From NCBI RefSeq assembly GCF_016093275.1, contig NZ_JAEDAK010000014.1, forward strand, positions 1 through 64,000: a stretch of DNA of 64,000 nt, read 5' to 3'. Below, one piece after another: positions 51,656 to 61,542 of the stretch (position 1 is the first letter of the stretch; each line of letters opens with the position of its first letter). The notes below the pieces were generated by a model. That model saw only the letters and a list, made by a program, of their open reading frames with translations, did not search any database and had not been told where the DNA came from. The translations under genes and the position numbers were made by a program. This DNA is from Inhella proteolytica. Lineage in GTDB: Bacteria > Pseudomonadota > Gammaproteobacteria > Burkholderiales > Burkholderiaceae_C.

Positions 51656-52287
51656 AGGTCTCTGGCCTGCAAGGCCTGGGTGAGCTGCGGCGCACGCTGC
51701 GCACGCAGCGCGAGCGCGCCGAACAGCAGGCGCGCGAAGAAGCCGAACACCAGGCCCAGCTGGACCGCGAACGACGCCTGTTTGCCCTGGCGGTGGGGCC
51801 GGTGACGCCGCTGCGGCCGCATCGCCGCTTCGTGCCGCGCGCCATGCCCCTGCCGCCCGAGCCGCGCCAGCGCGAGGCCGATGAGGCGGAGGTGCTGCGT
51901 CAGGCCTTGTCGGACGGCTTTGACGTGGACACCCTGCTGGAGACGGATGAAGAGCTCTCCTACCGCCGCGCCGGCATTCCGGCTTCCGCGCTGAACCGCC
52001 TGCGCCGCGGCCACTGGAGCCTGCAGGCCCAGCTAGACCTGCACGGGCTGCGCCGCGACGAGGCACGCTTGGCAGTGGCCGAGTTCCTGCACCTTTGCCA
52101 GGTGCGCGGGCAGCGCTGTGTGCGCATCGTGCACGGCAAGGGCCATGGCTCACCGGGGCGCGAAGGCATCTTGCGCGTCAAGGTGCGGCGCTGGCTGGTG
52201 CAGCACGATGCCGTGCTGGCCTTCGTGCAGGCGCGCTCCGACGAAGGCGGCGCCGGCGCGCTGGTGGTGCTGCTGGCCGGAACCTGA
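51652..52287 (+). CDS. Smr-domain protein
   Basis: 211 aa, GTG start overlapping radC. A charged coiled N-terminal half, then the Smr domain from about 118: LDLHGLRRDEARLAVAEFLH and CVRIVHGKGHGSPGREGILR (H-G-K-G), as in MutS2 C-terminal nucleases and YfcN/SmrA-like proteins. Probably a DNA or RNA endonuclease; substrate unknown. Confidence 0.88.
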   Translation: MKVSGLQGLGELRRTLRTQRERAEQQAREEAEHQAQLDRERRLFALAVGPVTPLRPHRRFVPRAMPLPPEPRQREADEAEVLRQALSDGFDVDTLLETDEELSYRRAGIPASALNRLRRGHWSLQAQLDLHGLRRDEARLAVAEFLHLCQVRGQRCVRIVHGKGHGSPGREGILRVKVRRWLVQHDAVLAFVQARSDEGGAGALVVLLAGT

Positions 52288-52295
52288 GACGGCGC

Positions 52296-52679
52296 TCAGG
52301 CACCCGCGCGGTTGCGCATCCAGTCTGCGGTGTTGTGGAAGGACTGCTGCAGGCGCTCGCGCAGAGCAGCCGGTACGCCCTCCTCGTCCATGGCTTGGGC
52401 CATGCAGGCCAGCCAGTCGTCGCGTTCGCGGATGCCGATCGGAAACGGCAGATGGCGCGCCCTTAGGCGCGGGTGACCGAAGCGGTCTTCGTAATGGCTG
52501 GGGCCACCCAGCCAGCCACACAGGAACCAGAACAGCTTGTCGCGCGAGCCTTCCAGGGTAGTGGGGTGCAGGGCGCGCAGGGCAGCGAAGCGGGGCTCCA
52601 GATCCATCAGGTCGTAGAAGCGGTCGACCAAGTGGCGGACGGCGGGTTCGCCGCCGAGGGTTTCGAAGGGGGTCGTCAT
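52296..52679 (-). CDS. group II truncated haemoglobin
   Basis: 127 aa, trHbO type. MTTPFETLGGEPAVRHLVDR, KLFWFLCGWLGGPSHYEDRF, GHPRLRARHLPFPIG with the proximal histidine, and WLACMAQAMDEEGV. Involved in oxygen or NO handling. It lies in the backbone, outside the island, so this genome carries two classes of truncated globin within 10 kb. Convergent with the Smr gene. Confidence 0.92.
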   Translation of the reverse strand: MTTPFETLGGEPAVRHLVDRFYDLMDLEPRFAALRALHPTTLEGSRDKLFWFLCGWLGGPSHYEDRFGHPRLRARHLPFPIGIRERDDWLACMAQAMDEEGVPAALRERLQQSFHNTADWMRNRAGA

Positions 52680-52809
52680 GGGATGGTTTGTCTATGAGGC
52701 GGCCCTAAAGCATCCATCGACTGCCAGCGCCTGCCAGCCTGCGCCCGCGTGACAGGCGCAGTCCTTTGACGGGCGTCGGCCAGCCCTCAGGGCTGTCCTC
52801 GGTCCCGTC

Positions 52810-53568
52810 TCAGCCAATCAGCCGATTGGCAAGGGCGCGCAGGCCCTGGGCCGCATCGGTGCCCGGGCTTTGCTCCAGCAGCAGCTGGCGCTTCAGCACT
52901 GCCTGGCGCACCGCCGGGTCAGACCGCACCTCACCCATCAGCTCCAGGCGGAAGCTGTTGCCGCTGGTGTCCACGAAGCGCGCCAGCACGGTTTGCAATT
53001 GCGTGCAGATGACGCGTCCCTCACCCGCGCGGCTGGCCTGGTTCAGCACCAGCCCGACCTGGCGGCGCTGCTGCTGCGTGGCGAGCACCTTGATGGTGGC
53101 GTAGGCATCGGTCAGCGACGTCGGCTCGGGCGTGGCCACGACCAGCACATCGGTGGCGAGCGACACGGCATACAGCACCACGTCGGAGATGCCGGCGCCG
53201 GTGTCGATCAGCACCCAGTCGTAGCGCGGCTTGACCAGATCAACGATGCGCAGCAGCTTGTCGCGCACCTCGGGCGTGAGGCGCGAGTACTCGACCATGC
53301 CCGAACCCGCCAGCAACACCGAAAACCCACCCGGCGCCGGCAGGATGGCCTGCTCCAGCGTGCACTTTTCGGTGAAGACGTCGTGCAGGGTGAGCTTGGG
53401 GTGCAGGTTCAGCACCACGTCCAGATTCGCCAGACCGAGGTCGGCGTCCAGCACCAGCACCCGCTGGCCGCGCGCCGCCAAGGCGTAGGCCAGGTTGGCG
53501 GTCACGAATGTCTTGCCCACGCCCCCTTTGCCGCTGGTGATGGCGACAGTCTTGGCGCCATTGCTCAT
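52810..53568 (-). CDS. MinD/ParA-family ATPase, FlhG-like
   Basis: 252 aa. Deviant Walker A ITSGKGGVGKTFVTANLAYA, Walker A' LVLDADLGLANLDVVLNLHP, and DWVLIDTGAGISDVVLYAVS. Proteins of this group (FlhG/YlxH/MotR) set flagellar number and place, and the chemotaxis genes nearby agree. The typical N-terminal FlhF-activating helix (DQ-A-x-x-L-R) is not visible, so another MinD-like role is possible. Overlaps the GGDEF gene by four bases. Confidence 0.85.
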   Translation of the reverse strand: MSNGAKTVAITSGKGGVGKTFVTANLAYALAARGQRVLVLDADLGLANLDVVLNLHPKLTLHDVFTEKCTLEQAILPAPGGFSVLLAGSGMVEYSRLTPEVRDKLLRIVDLVKPRYDWVLIDTGAGISDVVLYAVSLATDVLVVATPEPTSLTDAYATIKVLATQQQRRQVGLVLNQASRAGEGRVICTQLQTVLARFVDTSGNSFRLELMGEVRSDPAVRQAVLKRQLLLEQSPGTDAAQGLRALANRLIG

Positions 53569-54287
53569 GGGGTCTCCTCGGGCGTCACGGCAAACAACAT
53601 GCTCTTTTCATCGGCACTGACCACGGATTCGACCTGCGGCTCCAGGCAGGCGCGGTTACGCCCCTCGGCCTTGGCCCGGTAGAGCTGGCGGTCGGCACGC
53701 TCCATCCACAGCAGCGGCGATGAGCGCACCCACTGCGGCGCAAAGGCCCCACCCAGGCTGACAGTGACCTGCAGCTTCTGGCCGGGGGATATGGTGATCT
53801 CGGTGGCAGCCACGTTCGCCCGGATGCGCTCGGCCACGGTCGGGCCGAAGCTCACCGAGCAGTTGGGCAGCACCACCGCAAACTCCTCGCCGCCCACACG
53901 GGCCACGGTGTCCATCGGCCGCACGGCCTGGGCGATGGCATCGGCCACGGCCTTGATCACGAGATCCCCCGCGGCATGCCCGTGGGTGTCGTTGACCTTC
54001 TTGAAGTGATCGATGTCCAACACCAGCAGCAAGGCCGCCTCGCCCGAGCGCGCCACGCGATCGATCTCGCGCGTGAGCTGCATCTCGAAATTGCGCCGGT
54101 TCGACAGGCCAGTGAGCGGGTCGCGATTGGACAGATCGGCCAGCGCGTCGATGATGCCTTGCAGCCACGCGACGCTGTATGGCTCGGCATCCGGCAGCAA
54201 GGCCCCGGCCTGATCTAGGAGCTGCAACGCCCGATCAAGATCGAGCTGGCGCAAGGCTGGCAGGGGTCCAGGGTCGGAAACGGTCAT
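53565..54287 (-). CDS. diguanylate cyclase (GGDEF domain)
   Basis: 240 aa cytosolic. After about 60 helical residues the GGDEF domain shows LSNRDPLTGLSNRRNFEMQL, LLVLDIDHFKKVNDTHGHAA and the active site RVGGEEFAVVLPN (GGEEF, catalytically competent). No I-site RxxD is clear four residues before it. It makes c-di-GMP. Co-transcribed with the FlhG-like ATPase and divergent from cheR. Confidence 0.9.
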   Translation of the reverse strand: MTVSDPGPLPALRQLDLDRALQLLDQAGALLPDAEPYSVAWLQGIIDALADLSNRDPLTGLSNRRNFEMQLTREIDRVARSGEAALLLVLDIDHFKKVNDTHGHAAGDLVIKAVADAIAQAVRPMDTVARVGGEEFAVVLPNCSVSFGPTVAERIRANVAATEITISPGQKLQVTVSLGGAFAPQWVRSSPLLWMERADRQLYRAKAEGRNRACLEPQVESVVSADEKSMLFAVTPEETP

Positions 54288-54444
54288 CTGGGCGGGTTGC
54301 GGGGGCCGGATCGGCTCAAACCAGTCTAGCAGCGCCTACTCGGGGGGCAAGGCGGCCATACAGTGCTGCTCCCCCGTGACGATACTAGGGTGTCGCCCCT
54401 GGCGGGACTCCCACAATCAAGCCGTATCCGCAGAAGAACCCTCA

Positions 54445-55293
54445 ATGGCCGCCTACGACAACCCGCGTGCAGAAGCCGGTGAACAGGAGTTCAGTTTCAG
54501 TCGCGCAGACTTCGATCGCGTGCGGCGCATGATCTATAGCCATGCCGGCATCAGTCTGCATGACGGCAAGCATGCGATGGTCTACAGCCGGCTCTCCAGG
54601 CGGCTGCGCGAAACCGGGCAGTCCTCGTTCAGCACCTATCTGGACGCACTGGAGCGCAGCAGCGGGCCGGGCGCCGAGCAGGAGTGGCAGGAGTTCGTCA
54701 ACTGCCTGACGACCAACCTCACCAGCTTCTTCCGCGAGGAGCACCACTTCCACGCGCTGGCACAGGAAGCCAAGGCCTATGTCGGCAAACCCCTGCGCAT
54801 CTGGTGCTGCGCCGCCTCCACCGGCGAGGAGCCCTACTCCATCGCCATGACCTGCCACGAGGCGCTGGGCAACCTGAACCAGGTTCAGCTCATCTGCTCG
54901 GACATCGACACCAATGTGCTGGCCACCGCGCGCCGCGGCGTCTACAGCGCCGATTCCCGCGGGCTCTCCCCGGAGCGGCTGCGCCAATATTTCATGCGCG
55001 GCACGGGTGCCAATTCCGGCCGCATCCGCTTCAAGCCCGAGTTGGCCCGCAACATCGACTTCCGCGTGGTCAACTTGATGCATACGCAATGGCAGCTCGG
55101 CGAACCCTTTCACATGGTGTTCTGCCGCAACGTGATGATCTATTTCGACGCCCCCACGCAGCGCAAGGTGCTGGAGCGCATCCACCGGGTCATGCAACCG
55201 CATGGCCTCCTGTTTGTCGGCCACTCGGAGAACTTCACCGAGTCCAAGGACTTGTTCCGCCTGCGCGGCAAGACCATTTACGAACGCGTGTAG
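54445..55293 (+). CDS. cheR: chemotaxis protein methyltransferase
   Basis: 282 aa SAM-dependent enzyme methylating glutamates of chemoreceptors. N-terminal helical domain RVRRMIYSHAGISLHDGKHA, then CLTTNLTSFFREEHHFHALA, the SAM motif IWCCAASTGEEPYSIAMTCH, ICSDIDTNVLATARRGVYSA, and FHMVFCRNVMIYFDAPTQ. The ATG at 54445 fits the family; the frame is open to 54376. First gene of cheR-cheD-cheB. Confidence 0.95.
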   Translation: MAAYDNPRAEAGEQEFSFSRADFDRVRRMIYSHAGISLHDGKHAMVYSRLSRRLRETGQSSFSTYLDALERSSGPGAEQEWQEFVNCLTTNLTSFFREEHHFHALAQEAKAYVGKPLRIWCCAASTGEEPYSIAMTCHEALGNLNQVQLICSDIDTNVLATARRGVYSADSRGLSPERLRQYFMRGTGANSGRIRFKPELARNIDFRVVNLMHTQWQLGEPFHMVFCRNVMIYFDAPTQRKVLERIHRVMQPHGLLFVGHSENFTESKDLFRLRGKTIYERV

Positions 55294-55300
55294 GTCCGAC

Positions 55301-55975
55301 ATGAGCAGCCTGTCCAGCGCTTCGATCGCCTCATCCAGCCTGGCATCGGCTGGCGCACACCCCGGCATCAACTGGGTCAGCAAGCTCAAGAGCCAGCCAC
55401 GCAAGAACGGTGAGGCGTCGTTCTTCTTCTTCGATTCGCACTTCAAGAACGCAGCGGTCAAGGTGTTGCCGGGCGAGTACTTCGTCGAAGCCGAAGACCT
55501 GCTGATCATGACCACGCTGGGCTCCTGCATCGCGGCCTGCCTGTGGGACCGCACCGCCATGGTCGGCGGCATGAACCATTTCATGCTGCCCGAAGGCAAT
55601 GGCGAGTCGGGCCGCTACGGCACCTATGCGATGGAACTGCTGATCAACGAAATGATGAAGCGCGGCGCCAGCAAGGGCCGCATGGAGGCGAAAGTCTTTG
55701 GCGGTGGCGCCGTGATCTCCGGCATGAACAGCCTCAACGTGGGCGAGCGCAACACCAACTTCGTGCTCGACTTCCTGAAGACCGAGCGCATCCCGGTGGT
55801 GTCCAAGGACGTGATGGACATCTACCCGCGCAAGGTCTGCTTCCTGCCCAAGAGCGGCAAGGCGATGGTGAAGCGCTTGGCCGCCGCCAACGAAGCCCTG
55901 CTACAGCAAGACCAGGTCGCCGTGCAGCGCGTGCAGCCGGTGGCCAGCGGCGGTGGCTCCATCGATCTCTTCTGA
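55301..55975 (+). CDS. cheD: chemoreceptor glutamine deamidase
   Basis: 224 aa. Deamidates receptor glutamines. Catalytic cysteine in [17 protein letters not shown], histidine in [20 protein letters not shown], and the threonine region [20 protein letters not shown]. An N-terminal serine-rich tail of about 30 residues precedes the domain. ATG at 55301, seven bases after cheR. Confidence 0.93.
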   Translation: MSSLSSASIASSSLASAGAHPGINWVSKLKSQPRKNGEASFFFFDSHFKNAAVKVLPGEYFVEAEDLLIMTTLGSCIAACLWDRTAMVGGMNHFMLPEGNGESGRYGTYAMELLINEMMKRGASKGRMEAKVFGGGAVISGMNSLNVGERNTNFVLDFLKTERIPVVSKDVMDIYPRKVCFLPKSGKAMVKRLAAANEALLQQDQVAVQRVQPVASGGGSIDLF

Positions 55976-55986
55976 TTCACAACACT

Positions 55987-57072
55987 ATGGCCAAGACACG
56001 TGTGGTGGTGGTGGACGACTCGGCGCTGGTCCGTTCCATCCTCACCGAAATCATCAACAAGCAGCCCGACATGGAATGCATCGGCGCCGCCAGCGACCCG
56101 CTGGTGGCGCGCGAAATGATCCGCAACCTCAACCCGGACGTCATCACGCTGGATGTGGAAATGCCGCGCATGGACGGCATCGACTTCCTCTCGCGCCTGA
56201 TGCGTTTGCGCCCGATGCCGGTCGTGATGGTCTCGACGCTGACCGAGCGCGGCGCCGAAGTCACGCTGAAGGCGCTGGAACTGGGGGCGGTGGACTTCGT
56301 CGCCAAGCCCAAGATCGGCGTGGCCGACGGCATCCGCCAACTGGCAGCCGACATCACCGAAAAGATCCGCATTGCCGCGCGCGCCCATATCCGCCGCGCA
56401 CCGCCCGCACCGGCCGCCGGTGCGCCGGCGGCGGCAGCGGCGCCCACCCAGGTCGCCAGCGTCGGCCGGCTCTCCACGGAGAAGATCGTTTTCATCGGCG
56501 CCTCCACCGGGGGCACCGAGGCCACCAAGGATGTGCTGATCAACCTGCCCGCCGACTGCCCGGCCGTCTGCATCACCCAGCACATGCCGCCCGGCTTCAC
56601 CGCCAGCTATGCGCAGCGCCTCGACGGGCTGTGCCGCATCCGCGTCAAGGAAGCCAGTGACGGCGAGCGCATCCTGCCCGGCCATGGCTACATCGCCCCG
56701 GGGGGCAAGCACTTCAGCGTGGAGCGCTCAGGCGCGAACTACATCGCCCGCGTGCAGGATGGCGAACCGGTGAACCGGCACAAGCCCTCGGTCGAGGTGC
56801 TGTTCAATTCCGCCGCCCGGGTGGTGGGGCCGAATGCGCTGGGCATCATGCTCACGGGCATGGGGGCCGATGGCGCCCGTGCCATGCGCGCCATGAAGGA
56901 TGCCGGCGCCTACAACCTGGTGCAGGATGAAGCCAGTTGCGTGGTATTCGGCATGCCGCGTGAGGCCATCGCCGCGGGTGCGGCCGACGAGGTGCTGCCG
57001 TTGGGCCAGATCGCCCCCCGGTTGATCGAGCGCCTGCGCAGCACCGCCGGCATGTCCATGAACCGCGTCTGA
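55987..57072 (+). CDS. cheB: chemotaxis response regulator / glutamate methylesterase
   Basis: 361 aa. Receiver domain (about 1-120): [12 protein letters not shown], phospho-acceptor in [47 protein letters not shown]. After an Ala/Pro linker the esterase domain has the catalytic triad regions [14 protein letters not shown] (Ser), [13 protein letters not shown] (His) and [13 protein letters not shown] (Asp). Acts against CheR in adaptation. ATG at 55987, 11 bases after cheD. Confidence 0.96.
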   Translation: MAKTRVVVVDDSALVRSILTEIINKQPDMECIGAASDPLVAREMIRNLNPDVITLDVEMPRMDGIDFLSRLMRLRPMPVVMVSTLTERGAEVTLKALELGAVDFVAKPKIGVADGIRQLAADITEKIRIAARAHIRRAPPAPAAGAPAAAAAPTQVASVGRLSTEKIVFIGASTGGTEATKDVLINLPADCPAVCITQHMPPGFTASYAQRLDGLCRIRVKEASDGERILPGHGYIAPGGKHFSVERSGANYIARVQDGEPVNRHKPSVEVLFNSAARVVGPNALGIMLTGMGADGARAMRAMKDAGAYNLVQDEASCVVFGMPREAIAAGAADEVLPLGQIAPRLIERLRSTAGMSMNRV

Positions 57073-57085
57073 GGCGCAGCCTCAG
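57069..57085. terminator. small hairpin between convergent cheB and hemW
   Basis: ctgaggc / gcctcag, loop gca, spanning the cheB stop and the hemW stop. No T-run, so a weak candidate only. Confidence 0.3.
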
Positions 57086-58290
57086 GCCAGGAACAGGGCC
57101 TGCAGGTCGCTGAGGAAATCAAAACCCTTGGCACTGGCCTGCAGCCGCCCAGGCTCGTCCACCAGCAACCCGCGGGCCACCCCCTGCTCCAGGCCCTTCC
57201 GCAAGGCCGACAGCGGCAGCCCCGTGCGCTCCGTGAACAAGGTCAAGGGCACCCCCTCGCGCAGGCGCAGAGCATTCAGCACGAACTCGAACGGCAGGTC
57301 GGCCCGCGCGACCTCGTGCTCGTTCGACACCGCCTGACCACGCAGGGCCTGCTCCTGGTAGGTCCGCGGCTCGCGCCAGCGCACCTGGCGCAGCACCCGG
57401 TGCGGGTAGGACAGCTTGCTGTGCGCCCCCGCGCCGATGCCCAGGTAGTCGCCAAAGGACCAGTAGTTCTGGTTGTGAACGCAGCGGTGGCCGGCCTGGG
57501 CATAGGCCGACACCTCATAGCGCTCATACCCCTGCGCCGCACTGCGCTCGGTGATGCGATCCAGCATCTCGCTGGCCAGATCGGCGTCTGGCAAGGTGGG
57601 TGGCTGCACCGCAAAGCGGGTGTTGGGCTCGATCGTGAGGTGGTAGATGGAAAGATGCGGTGGCGCAAACCGCAGCACCTCATCCAACTCGCGGTCCAAG
57701 TCCTGCAGGCTCTGCGCGGGCAGCGCGTACATGAGGTCGAGATTGAAGGTCTCGAAGCAGGCCTTGGCTTCGGCCAGCGCTTCGCGGGCCTGCGCTCCGT
57801 TGTGTACACGCCCGAGACTCTGCAGGTGCCGGTCATCAAAGCTTTGCACGCCGATGGACAGCCGCGTCACGCCAGCCTCCCGGTAGCCGCGAAAGCGGTC
57901 GCGCTCAAAGGTGCCCGGGTTCGCCTCCAAGGTGATTTCGGCCCCCGGCTCCAGCGGCACGCGAGCGCGCAAGTCGGAGAGCAGTCGCGCAACCTGCTCC
58001 GGCGTGAACAGGCTGGGTGTCCCGCCGCCGATGAAGGCCGAAATCACTGGCCGCCCCCACACCAGCGGCAAGGCCGCTTCCAAGTCGGCGCACAGAGCAT
58101 CCAGATAGCCCTCCGCGGCAGAGTCGGACAGGCCCTGCGCGGCCTCGTGCGAGTTGAAGTCGCAATACGGGCATTTGCGCAGGCACCAGGGCAGATGCAC
58201 ATACAGCGAGAGCGGCGGCAGGCTGCTCAGCTGCAAGGTGCCCGGCCGCATCAATTGCGCCAGGCGTTCGGGGCTGGCGTTCAGCGCCAT
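57082..58290 (-). CDS. hemW: radical SAM haem chaperone HemW
   Basis: 402 aa, formerly called oxygen-independent coproporphyrinogen oxidase-like. Radical SAM cluster LPWCLRKCPYCDFNSHEA (CxxxCxxC), then SAFIGGGTPSLFTPEQVARL, IEPNTRFAVQP and the C-terminal HemW extension (FVLNALRLREGVPLTLFTER). Proven HemW proteins bind haem and insert it in respiratory enzymes. Overlaps rdgB by ten bases. Confidence 0.94.
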   Translation of the reverse strand: MALNASPERLAQLMRPGTLQLSSLPPLSLYVHLPWCLRKCPYCDFNSHEAAQGLSDSAAEGYLDALCADLEAALPLVWGRPVISAFIGGGTPSLFTPEQVARLLSDLRARVPLEPGAEITLEANPGTFERDRFRGYREAGVTRLSIGVQSFDDRHLQSLGRVHNGAQAREALAEAKACFETFNLDLMYALPAQSLQDLDRELDEVLRFAPPHLSIYHLTIEPNTRFAVQPPTLPDADLASEMLDRITERSAAQGYERYEVSAYAQAGHRCVHNQNYWSFGDYLGIGAGAHSKLSYPHRVLRQVRWREPRTYQEQALRGQAVSNEHEVARADLPFEFVLNALRLREGVPLTLFTERTGLPLSALRKGLEQGVARGLLVDEPGRLQASAKGFDFLSDLQALFLA

Positions 58291-58895
58291 CCCCAGGCCT
58301 CGGCCAGCTGGGCACGCAATTGCGCCATGGCCTGCGCGCGATGACTGAGGGTGTTCTTCTCCGAAGCGCTCATCTGGGCCACCGACCGGGACTGGCCGCG
58401 CGGCGCGACCAGCGGGTCGTAGCCAAACCCACCCTCACCCCGCGGGGCCGCCAACACCTCCAGAAGCCAGCGCCCTTGCGCGATCAGGGGCTGCGGGTCG
58501 TCCGCATGGCGCAGCGCGACCAGCACGCACGCAAAGTGCGCACGGCGATCCGCTTGACCCTGCAGAGTGGCGAGCAGCAGGGCATTGTTCGCCGCATCGC
58601 TGCGCTCGCCCCCCGCCAGCGCGGCATAGCGGGCCGACTGCACGCCGGGCCGGCCTTGCAGGGCGTCGACGCACAGGCCCGAGTCGTCGGCAAGCGCCGG
58701 GCGGCCGGTGATGCGAGCCGCGTGCCGCGCCTTGGCCAGCGCGTTCTCCACAAAGGTGCCATGCGGCTCCTCCGCCTCGCCCACACCCAGTTCACCCTGG
58801 CAGCGCACCTGGATGCCGGGCAGCAAGGCCTGCAGTTCGGCCAGCTTCTTGGCGTTGTTCGACGCCAGCACCAACTCCGGCATGGTCTCAGACAT
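58281..58895 (-). CDS. rdgB: XTP/dITP pyrophosphatase (RdgB/HAM1)
   Basis: 204 aa; removes non-canonical purine nucleotides. [20 protein letters not shown] at the start, [25 protein letters not shown]-type active site, [20 protein letters not shown], and [14 protein letters not shown]. Overlaps rph by eight bases and hemW by ten, part of a five-gene convoy. Confidence 0.95.
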   Translation of the reverse strand: MSETMPELVLASNNAKKLAELQALLPGIQVRCQGELGVGEAEEPHGTFVENALAKARHAARITGRPALADDSGLCVDALQGRPGVQSARYAALAGGERSDAANNALLLATLQGQADRRAHFACVLVALRHADDPQPLIAQGRWLLEVLAAPRGEGGFGYDPLVAPRGQSRSVAQMSASEKNTLSHRAQAMAQLRAQLAEAWGWR

Positions 58896-59631
58896 CAGAC
58901 AAACCCAGGCTCAGGCGCTGCGCCCGATGCAGCTGCGCAATGCCCGCCTGCGCCAGATCCAGCAATTGGTTGAGCTCGGCCCGCGAGAAGGCGGCGCCTT
59001 CGGCCGTGCCTTGCACTTCGATCATGCCGCCCTGCCCCGTCATCACCACGTTCATGTCCGTGTCGCAGGCAGAGTCTTCTGTATAGGCCAGGTCCAGCAG
59101 GGGCACCCCATCGACGATGCCCACGGAGATCGCCGCCACCGCATCGCGCAGCGGCCAGGCCTGGATCAGGCCCTGCTCGCGCAGCCAGCTGCACGCGTCA
59201 TGGGCTGCCACGTAGGCGCCGGTGATGGCAGCCGTGCGGGTGCCGCCGTCAGCCTGCAGCACGTCGCAGTCGAGCTGGATCGTGCGCTCGCCCAGCGCCC
59301 CCAGATCGAACACGGCGCGCATGGCGCGTCCGATCAGGCGCTGGATTTCCTGGGTGCGCCCGCTCTGCTTGCCCTTGGCCGCTTCGCGATCGGACCGGGT
59401 ATGGGTGGCGCGCGGCAACATGCCGTACTCGGCGGTCACCCAACCCGCACCACTGCCGCGGCGGAAGGGCGGCACGCGCTCTTCGACCGAGGCGGTGCAC
59501 AGCACCTGGGTGTCGCCAAAGGCCACCAGCACCGAACCCTCGGCATGGCGCGTGTAATGCCGCTCCAGCCGCAGCGGGCGCAGCTCATCGGCGCGCCGGC
59601 CGTCGGCGCGCATTCCCTTGATGGGTTCCAT
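58888..59631 (-). CDS. rph: ribonuclease PH
   Basis: 247 aa phosphorolytic exonuclease trimming tRNA 3' ends. [69 protein letters not shown]-type core, and [25 protein letters not shown]. The ATG at 59631 ([11 protein letters not shown]) is chosen over the open frame to 59700, which runs into the phosphatase gene. Confidence 0.96.
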   Translation of the reverse strand: MEPIKGMRADGRRADELRPLRLERHYTRHAEGSVLVAFGDTQVLCTASVEERVPPFRRGSGAGWVTAEYGMLPRATHTRSDREAAKGKQSGRTQEIQRLIGRAMRAVFDLGALGERTIQLDCDVLQADGGTRTAAITGAYVAAHDACSWLREQGLIQAWPLRDAVAAISVGIVDGVPLLDLAYTEDSACDTDMNVVMTGQGGMIEVQGTAEGAAFSRAELNQLLDLAQAGIAQLHRAQRLSLGLSDV

Positions 59632-59632
59632 C

Positions 59633-60544
59633 TCAGACTTTCTTCTTGGTGCGACGGATGGTCGCGTTGATCTCGTCGACCTGGCGGTCGATCTCCGCAT
59701 CGGTCATTTCCGAGCGGCGCTCCAGCTGCTCGAGCAAGGAGCTTTGAATGGTGGTGGCGAAGGCCGACTCACCGAGGTTGCGGGTGGACAGGCGCTCGGT
59801 CTCCGCCACCTCGGCCGGGTCCTCACCCTCCCACTCCACCGCGAGCACGGTGACGTTGTCCGACTTGGCGCCGCCCTGGCGCAGCGCAGCCTCGACCAGA
59901 TCCGGCACCGCATCGTGCAACTCGCGCGCACTGATCTGCTCGACGATGCTGTGATCGGTTACCTGGCTCCACAGGCCGTCCGAGCACAGCAGCAAGCGGT
60001 CCCCCACGGTGAGTGGCAAAGGCCCCTGGATATCGATCATCGGCCTGCCTGGACTGCCCAGGCAGGTGAACAGCACATTGCGATTGACGCGGTCGGCCTG
60101 GCGCCCCAGGGCTTCCTGCAGTTCGATGTAGGAATGGTCGCGGGTTCGCGCCACCAGCTCGCCGGACCGCACCCAGTACAGGCGGGAGTCGCCGCAATGG
60201 GCCCAGAAGGCCTGTCCGCCCTGGGTGATGCAGGCCACGATGGTGGTGCGCGGCGTGTCGTCCAGCTTGCGTTCGGCCGCGTAGTTCAGCAGTTGCTGGT
60301 GAGCCGCCAGCACCCCTTCACGCAGGAACACCATCGGGTCGGCAATGCGAGGCTTGGCGGAGGCCTGAAACAGGGATGCCAGGGTCTGCAACGCAATCTG
60401 CGCGGCCATCTCCCCTTCTGGGTGGCCGCCCATGCCATCAGCCAGAGCAAACAGCGCCGAATCCCGCGTGTAGCAATAGCCCATGCGGTCTTCGTTCTTT
60501 TCCCGCCCACCCTTGCGGCTGACCTGGAAAACTCCAAACTTCAC
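59633..60544 (-). CDS. PP2C-type serine/threonine phosphatase
   Basis: 303 aa Mn/Mg phosphatase. [28 protein letters not shown] carries the metal aspartate and glycine motif; [31 protein letters not shown] and [17 protein letters not shown] the further metal aspartates. A C-terminal extension of about 60 residues is charged. Overlaps the kinase gene by four bases, forming a kinase/phosphatase pair. Confidence 0.93.
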   Translation of the reverse strand: MKFGVFQVSRKGGREKNEDRMGYCYTRDSALFALADGMGGHPEGEMAAQIALQTLASLFQASAKPRIADPMVFLREGVLAAHQQLLNYAAERKLDDTPRTTIVACITQGGQAFWAHCGDSRLYWVRSGELVARTRDHSYIELQEALGRQADRVNRNVLFTCLGSPGRPMIDIQGPLPLTVGDRLLLCSDGLWSQVTDHSIVEQISARELHDAVPDLVEAALRQGGAKSDNVTVLAVEWEGEDPAEVAETERLSTRNLGESAFATTIQSSLLEQLERRSEMTDAEIDRQVDEINATIRRTKKKV

Positions 60545-61509
60545 GCCTTGGCCCCTGTCTTGAGGTTCTCCAGCTGCATCTTCAACCGTTCACTGAAACT
60601 GAGTTTGGTATATCGGCGCTCGGTTTCACGCGCCAACTCCTTCTGCAAGGCAAAGACCGACTGCGGCCGCGCCAAGGGATCCATGGCCATGCACCATTCG
60701 GTCACTTCCAGCAGGTTGTCTGAATAGACATTGCGCAGGCGCGACAGGCTGAGGCTGAGGCGGTCCTTCTCCTGGCGCTGCGGCGCATCATTGGGCGGAT
60801 AGCCCTGCATGCAGGCATAGATGCAGGCGCCGATGGCGTAGATGTCCGTCCAGGGGCCCAGCGAGCCATCGCGCCGGTACATCTCCGGGGCCGCAAAGCC
60901 GGGCGTGTACATCGGCCGGATGAAGTTGCCTTCCTTGCTCAGCACCTCGCGCGCGGCACCGAAATCCAGCAATACCGCCCGGTTGTCATTGGTGATGAAA
61001 ATATTGGCCGGCTTGATGTCCAAGTGCAGCATCTTGTGCTGATGGACGATGCGCAAGCCCTTCAGGATTTCATCGAACAAGGATCGAATCGTGGATTCGC
61101 GAAATACCTTGTCACGCTTCAAATCTCGCGCCGTGACGATGAAATCCTGCAGGGTATCGCCCTGCAGGTAATTCATCACCATATAAACCGTCTCGTTTTC
61201 GCGCAGAAAATTCAGCACCGAGACGACGCTCGTGTGCGAGATCTGCGCCAGCGAGCGCCCTTCTTCAAAGAAGCTGCGCAGGCCCAAGCGATACAGCGGC
61301 AGCTTGTCGGGCTTGATCCGTGGGACCAGTTCGCCAGGGCTGCGCTCGGCCAGCGAAGACGGCAGGTATTCCTTGATCGCCACCAAATGGTGGTCAGGAT
61401 CCTCGGCCAGATACACCACGCCGAAGCCACCAGCTGCGAGTTTCTTGATGATCTGGTAGCCGCCCACCACGGTGCCGGCAGGAAGGGGCGCCGGTTTCGG
61501 CTTTGACAT
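60541..61509 (-). CDS. Hanks-type serine/threonine protein kinase
   Basis: 322 aa cytosolic kinase without transmembrane or PASTA part. Glycine loop LAAGGFGVVYLAED, lysine in HLVAIKEYLPSS, catalytic loop MLHLDIKPANIFI (H-x-D, here HLDIKPAN instead of HRDxKPxN, an RD-less form), DFGAAREVL and APEMYRRDGSLGPWTDIYAI. Loss of the R suggests less need for activation-loop phosphorylation. Same transcript as the phosphatase. Confidence 0.94.
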   Translation of the reverse strand: MSKPKPAPLPAGTVVGGYQIIKKLAAGGFGVVYLAEDPDHHLVAIKEYLPSSLAERSPGELVPRIKPDKLPLYRLGLRSFFEEGRSLAQISHTSVVSVLNFLRENETVYMVMNYLQGDTLQDFIVTARDLKRDKVFRESTIRSLFDEILKGLRIVHQHKMLHLDIKPANIFITNDNRAVLLDFGAAREVLSKEGNFIRPMYTPGFAAPEMYRRDGSLGPWTDIYAIGACIYACMQGYPPNDAPQRQEKDRLSLSLSRLRNVYSDNLLEVTEWCMAMDPLARPQSVFALQKELARETERRYTKLSFSERLKMQLENLKTGAKA

Positions 61510-61542
61510 AATCGCGAATCGCCTTTTTTGTCAGCCAGATTC

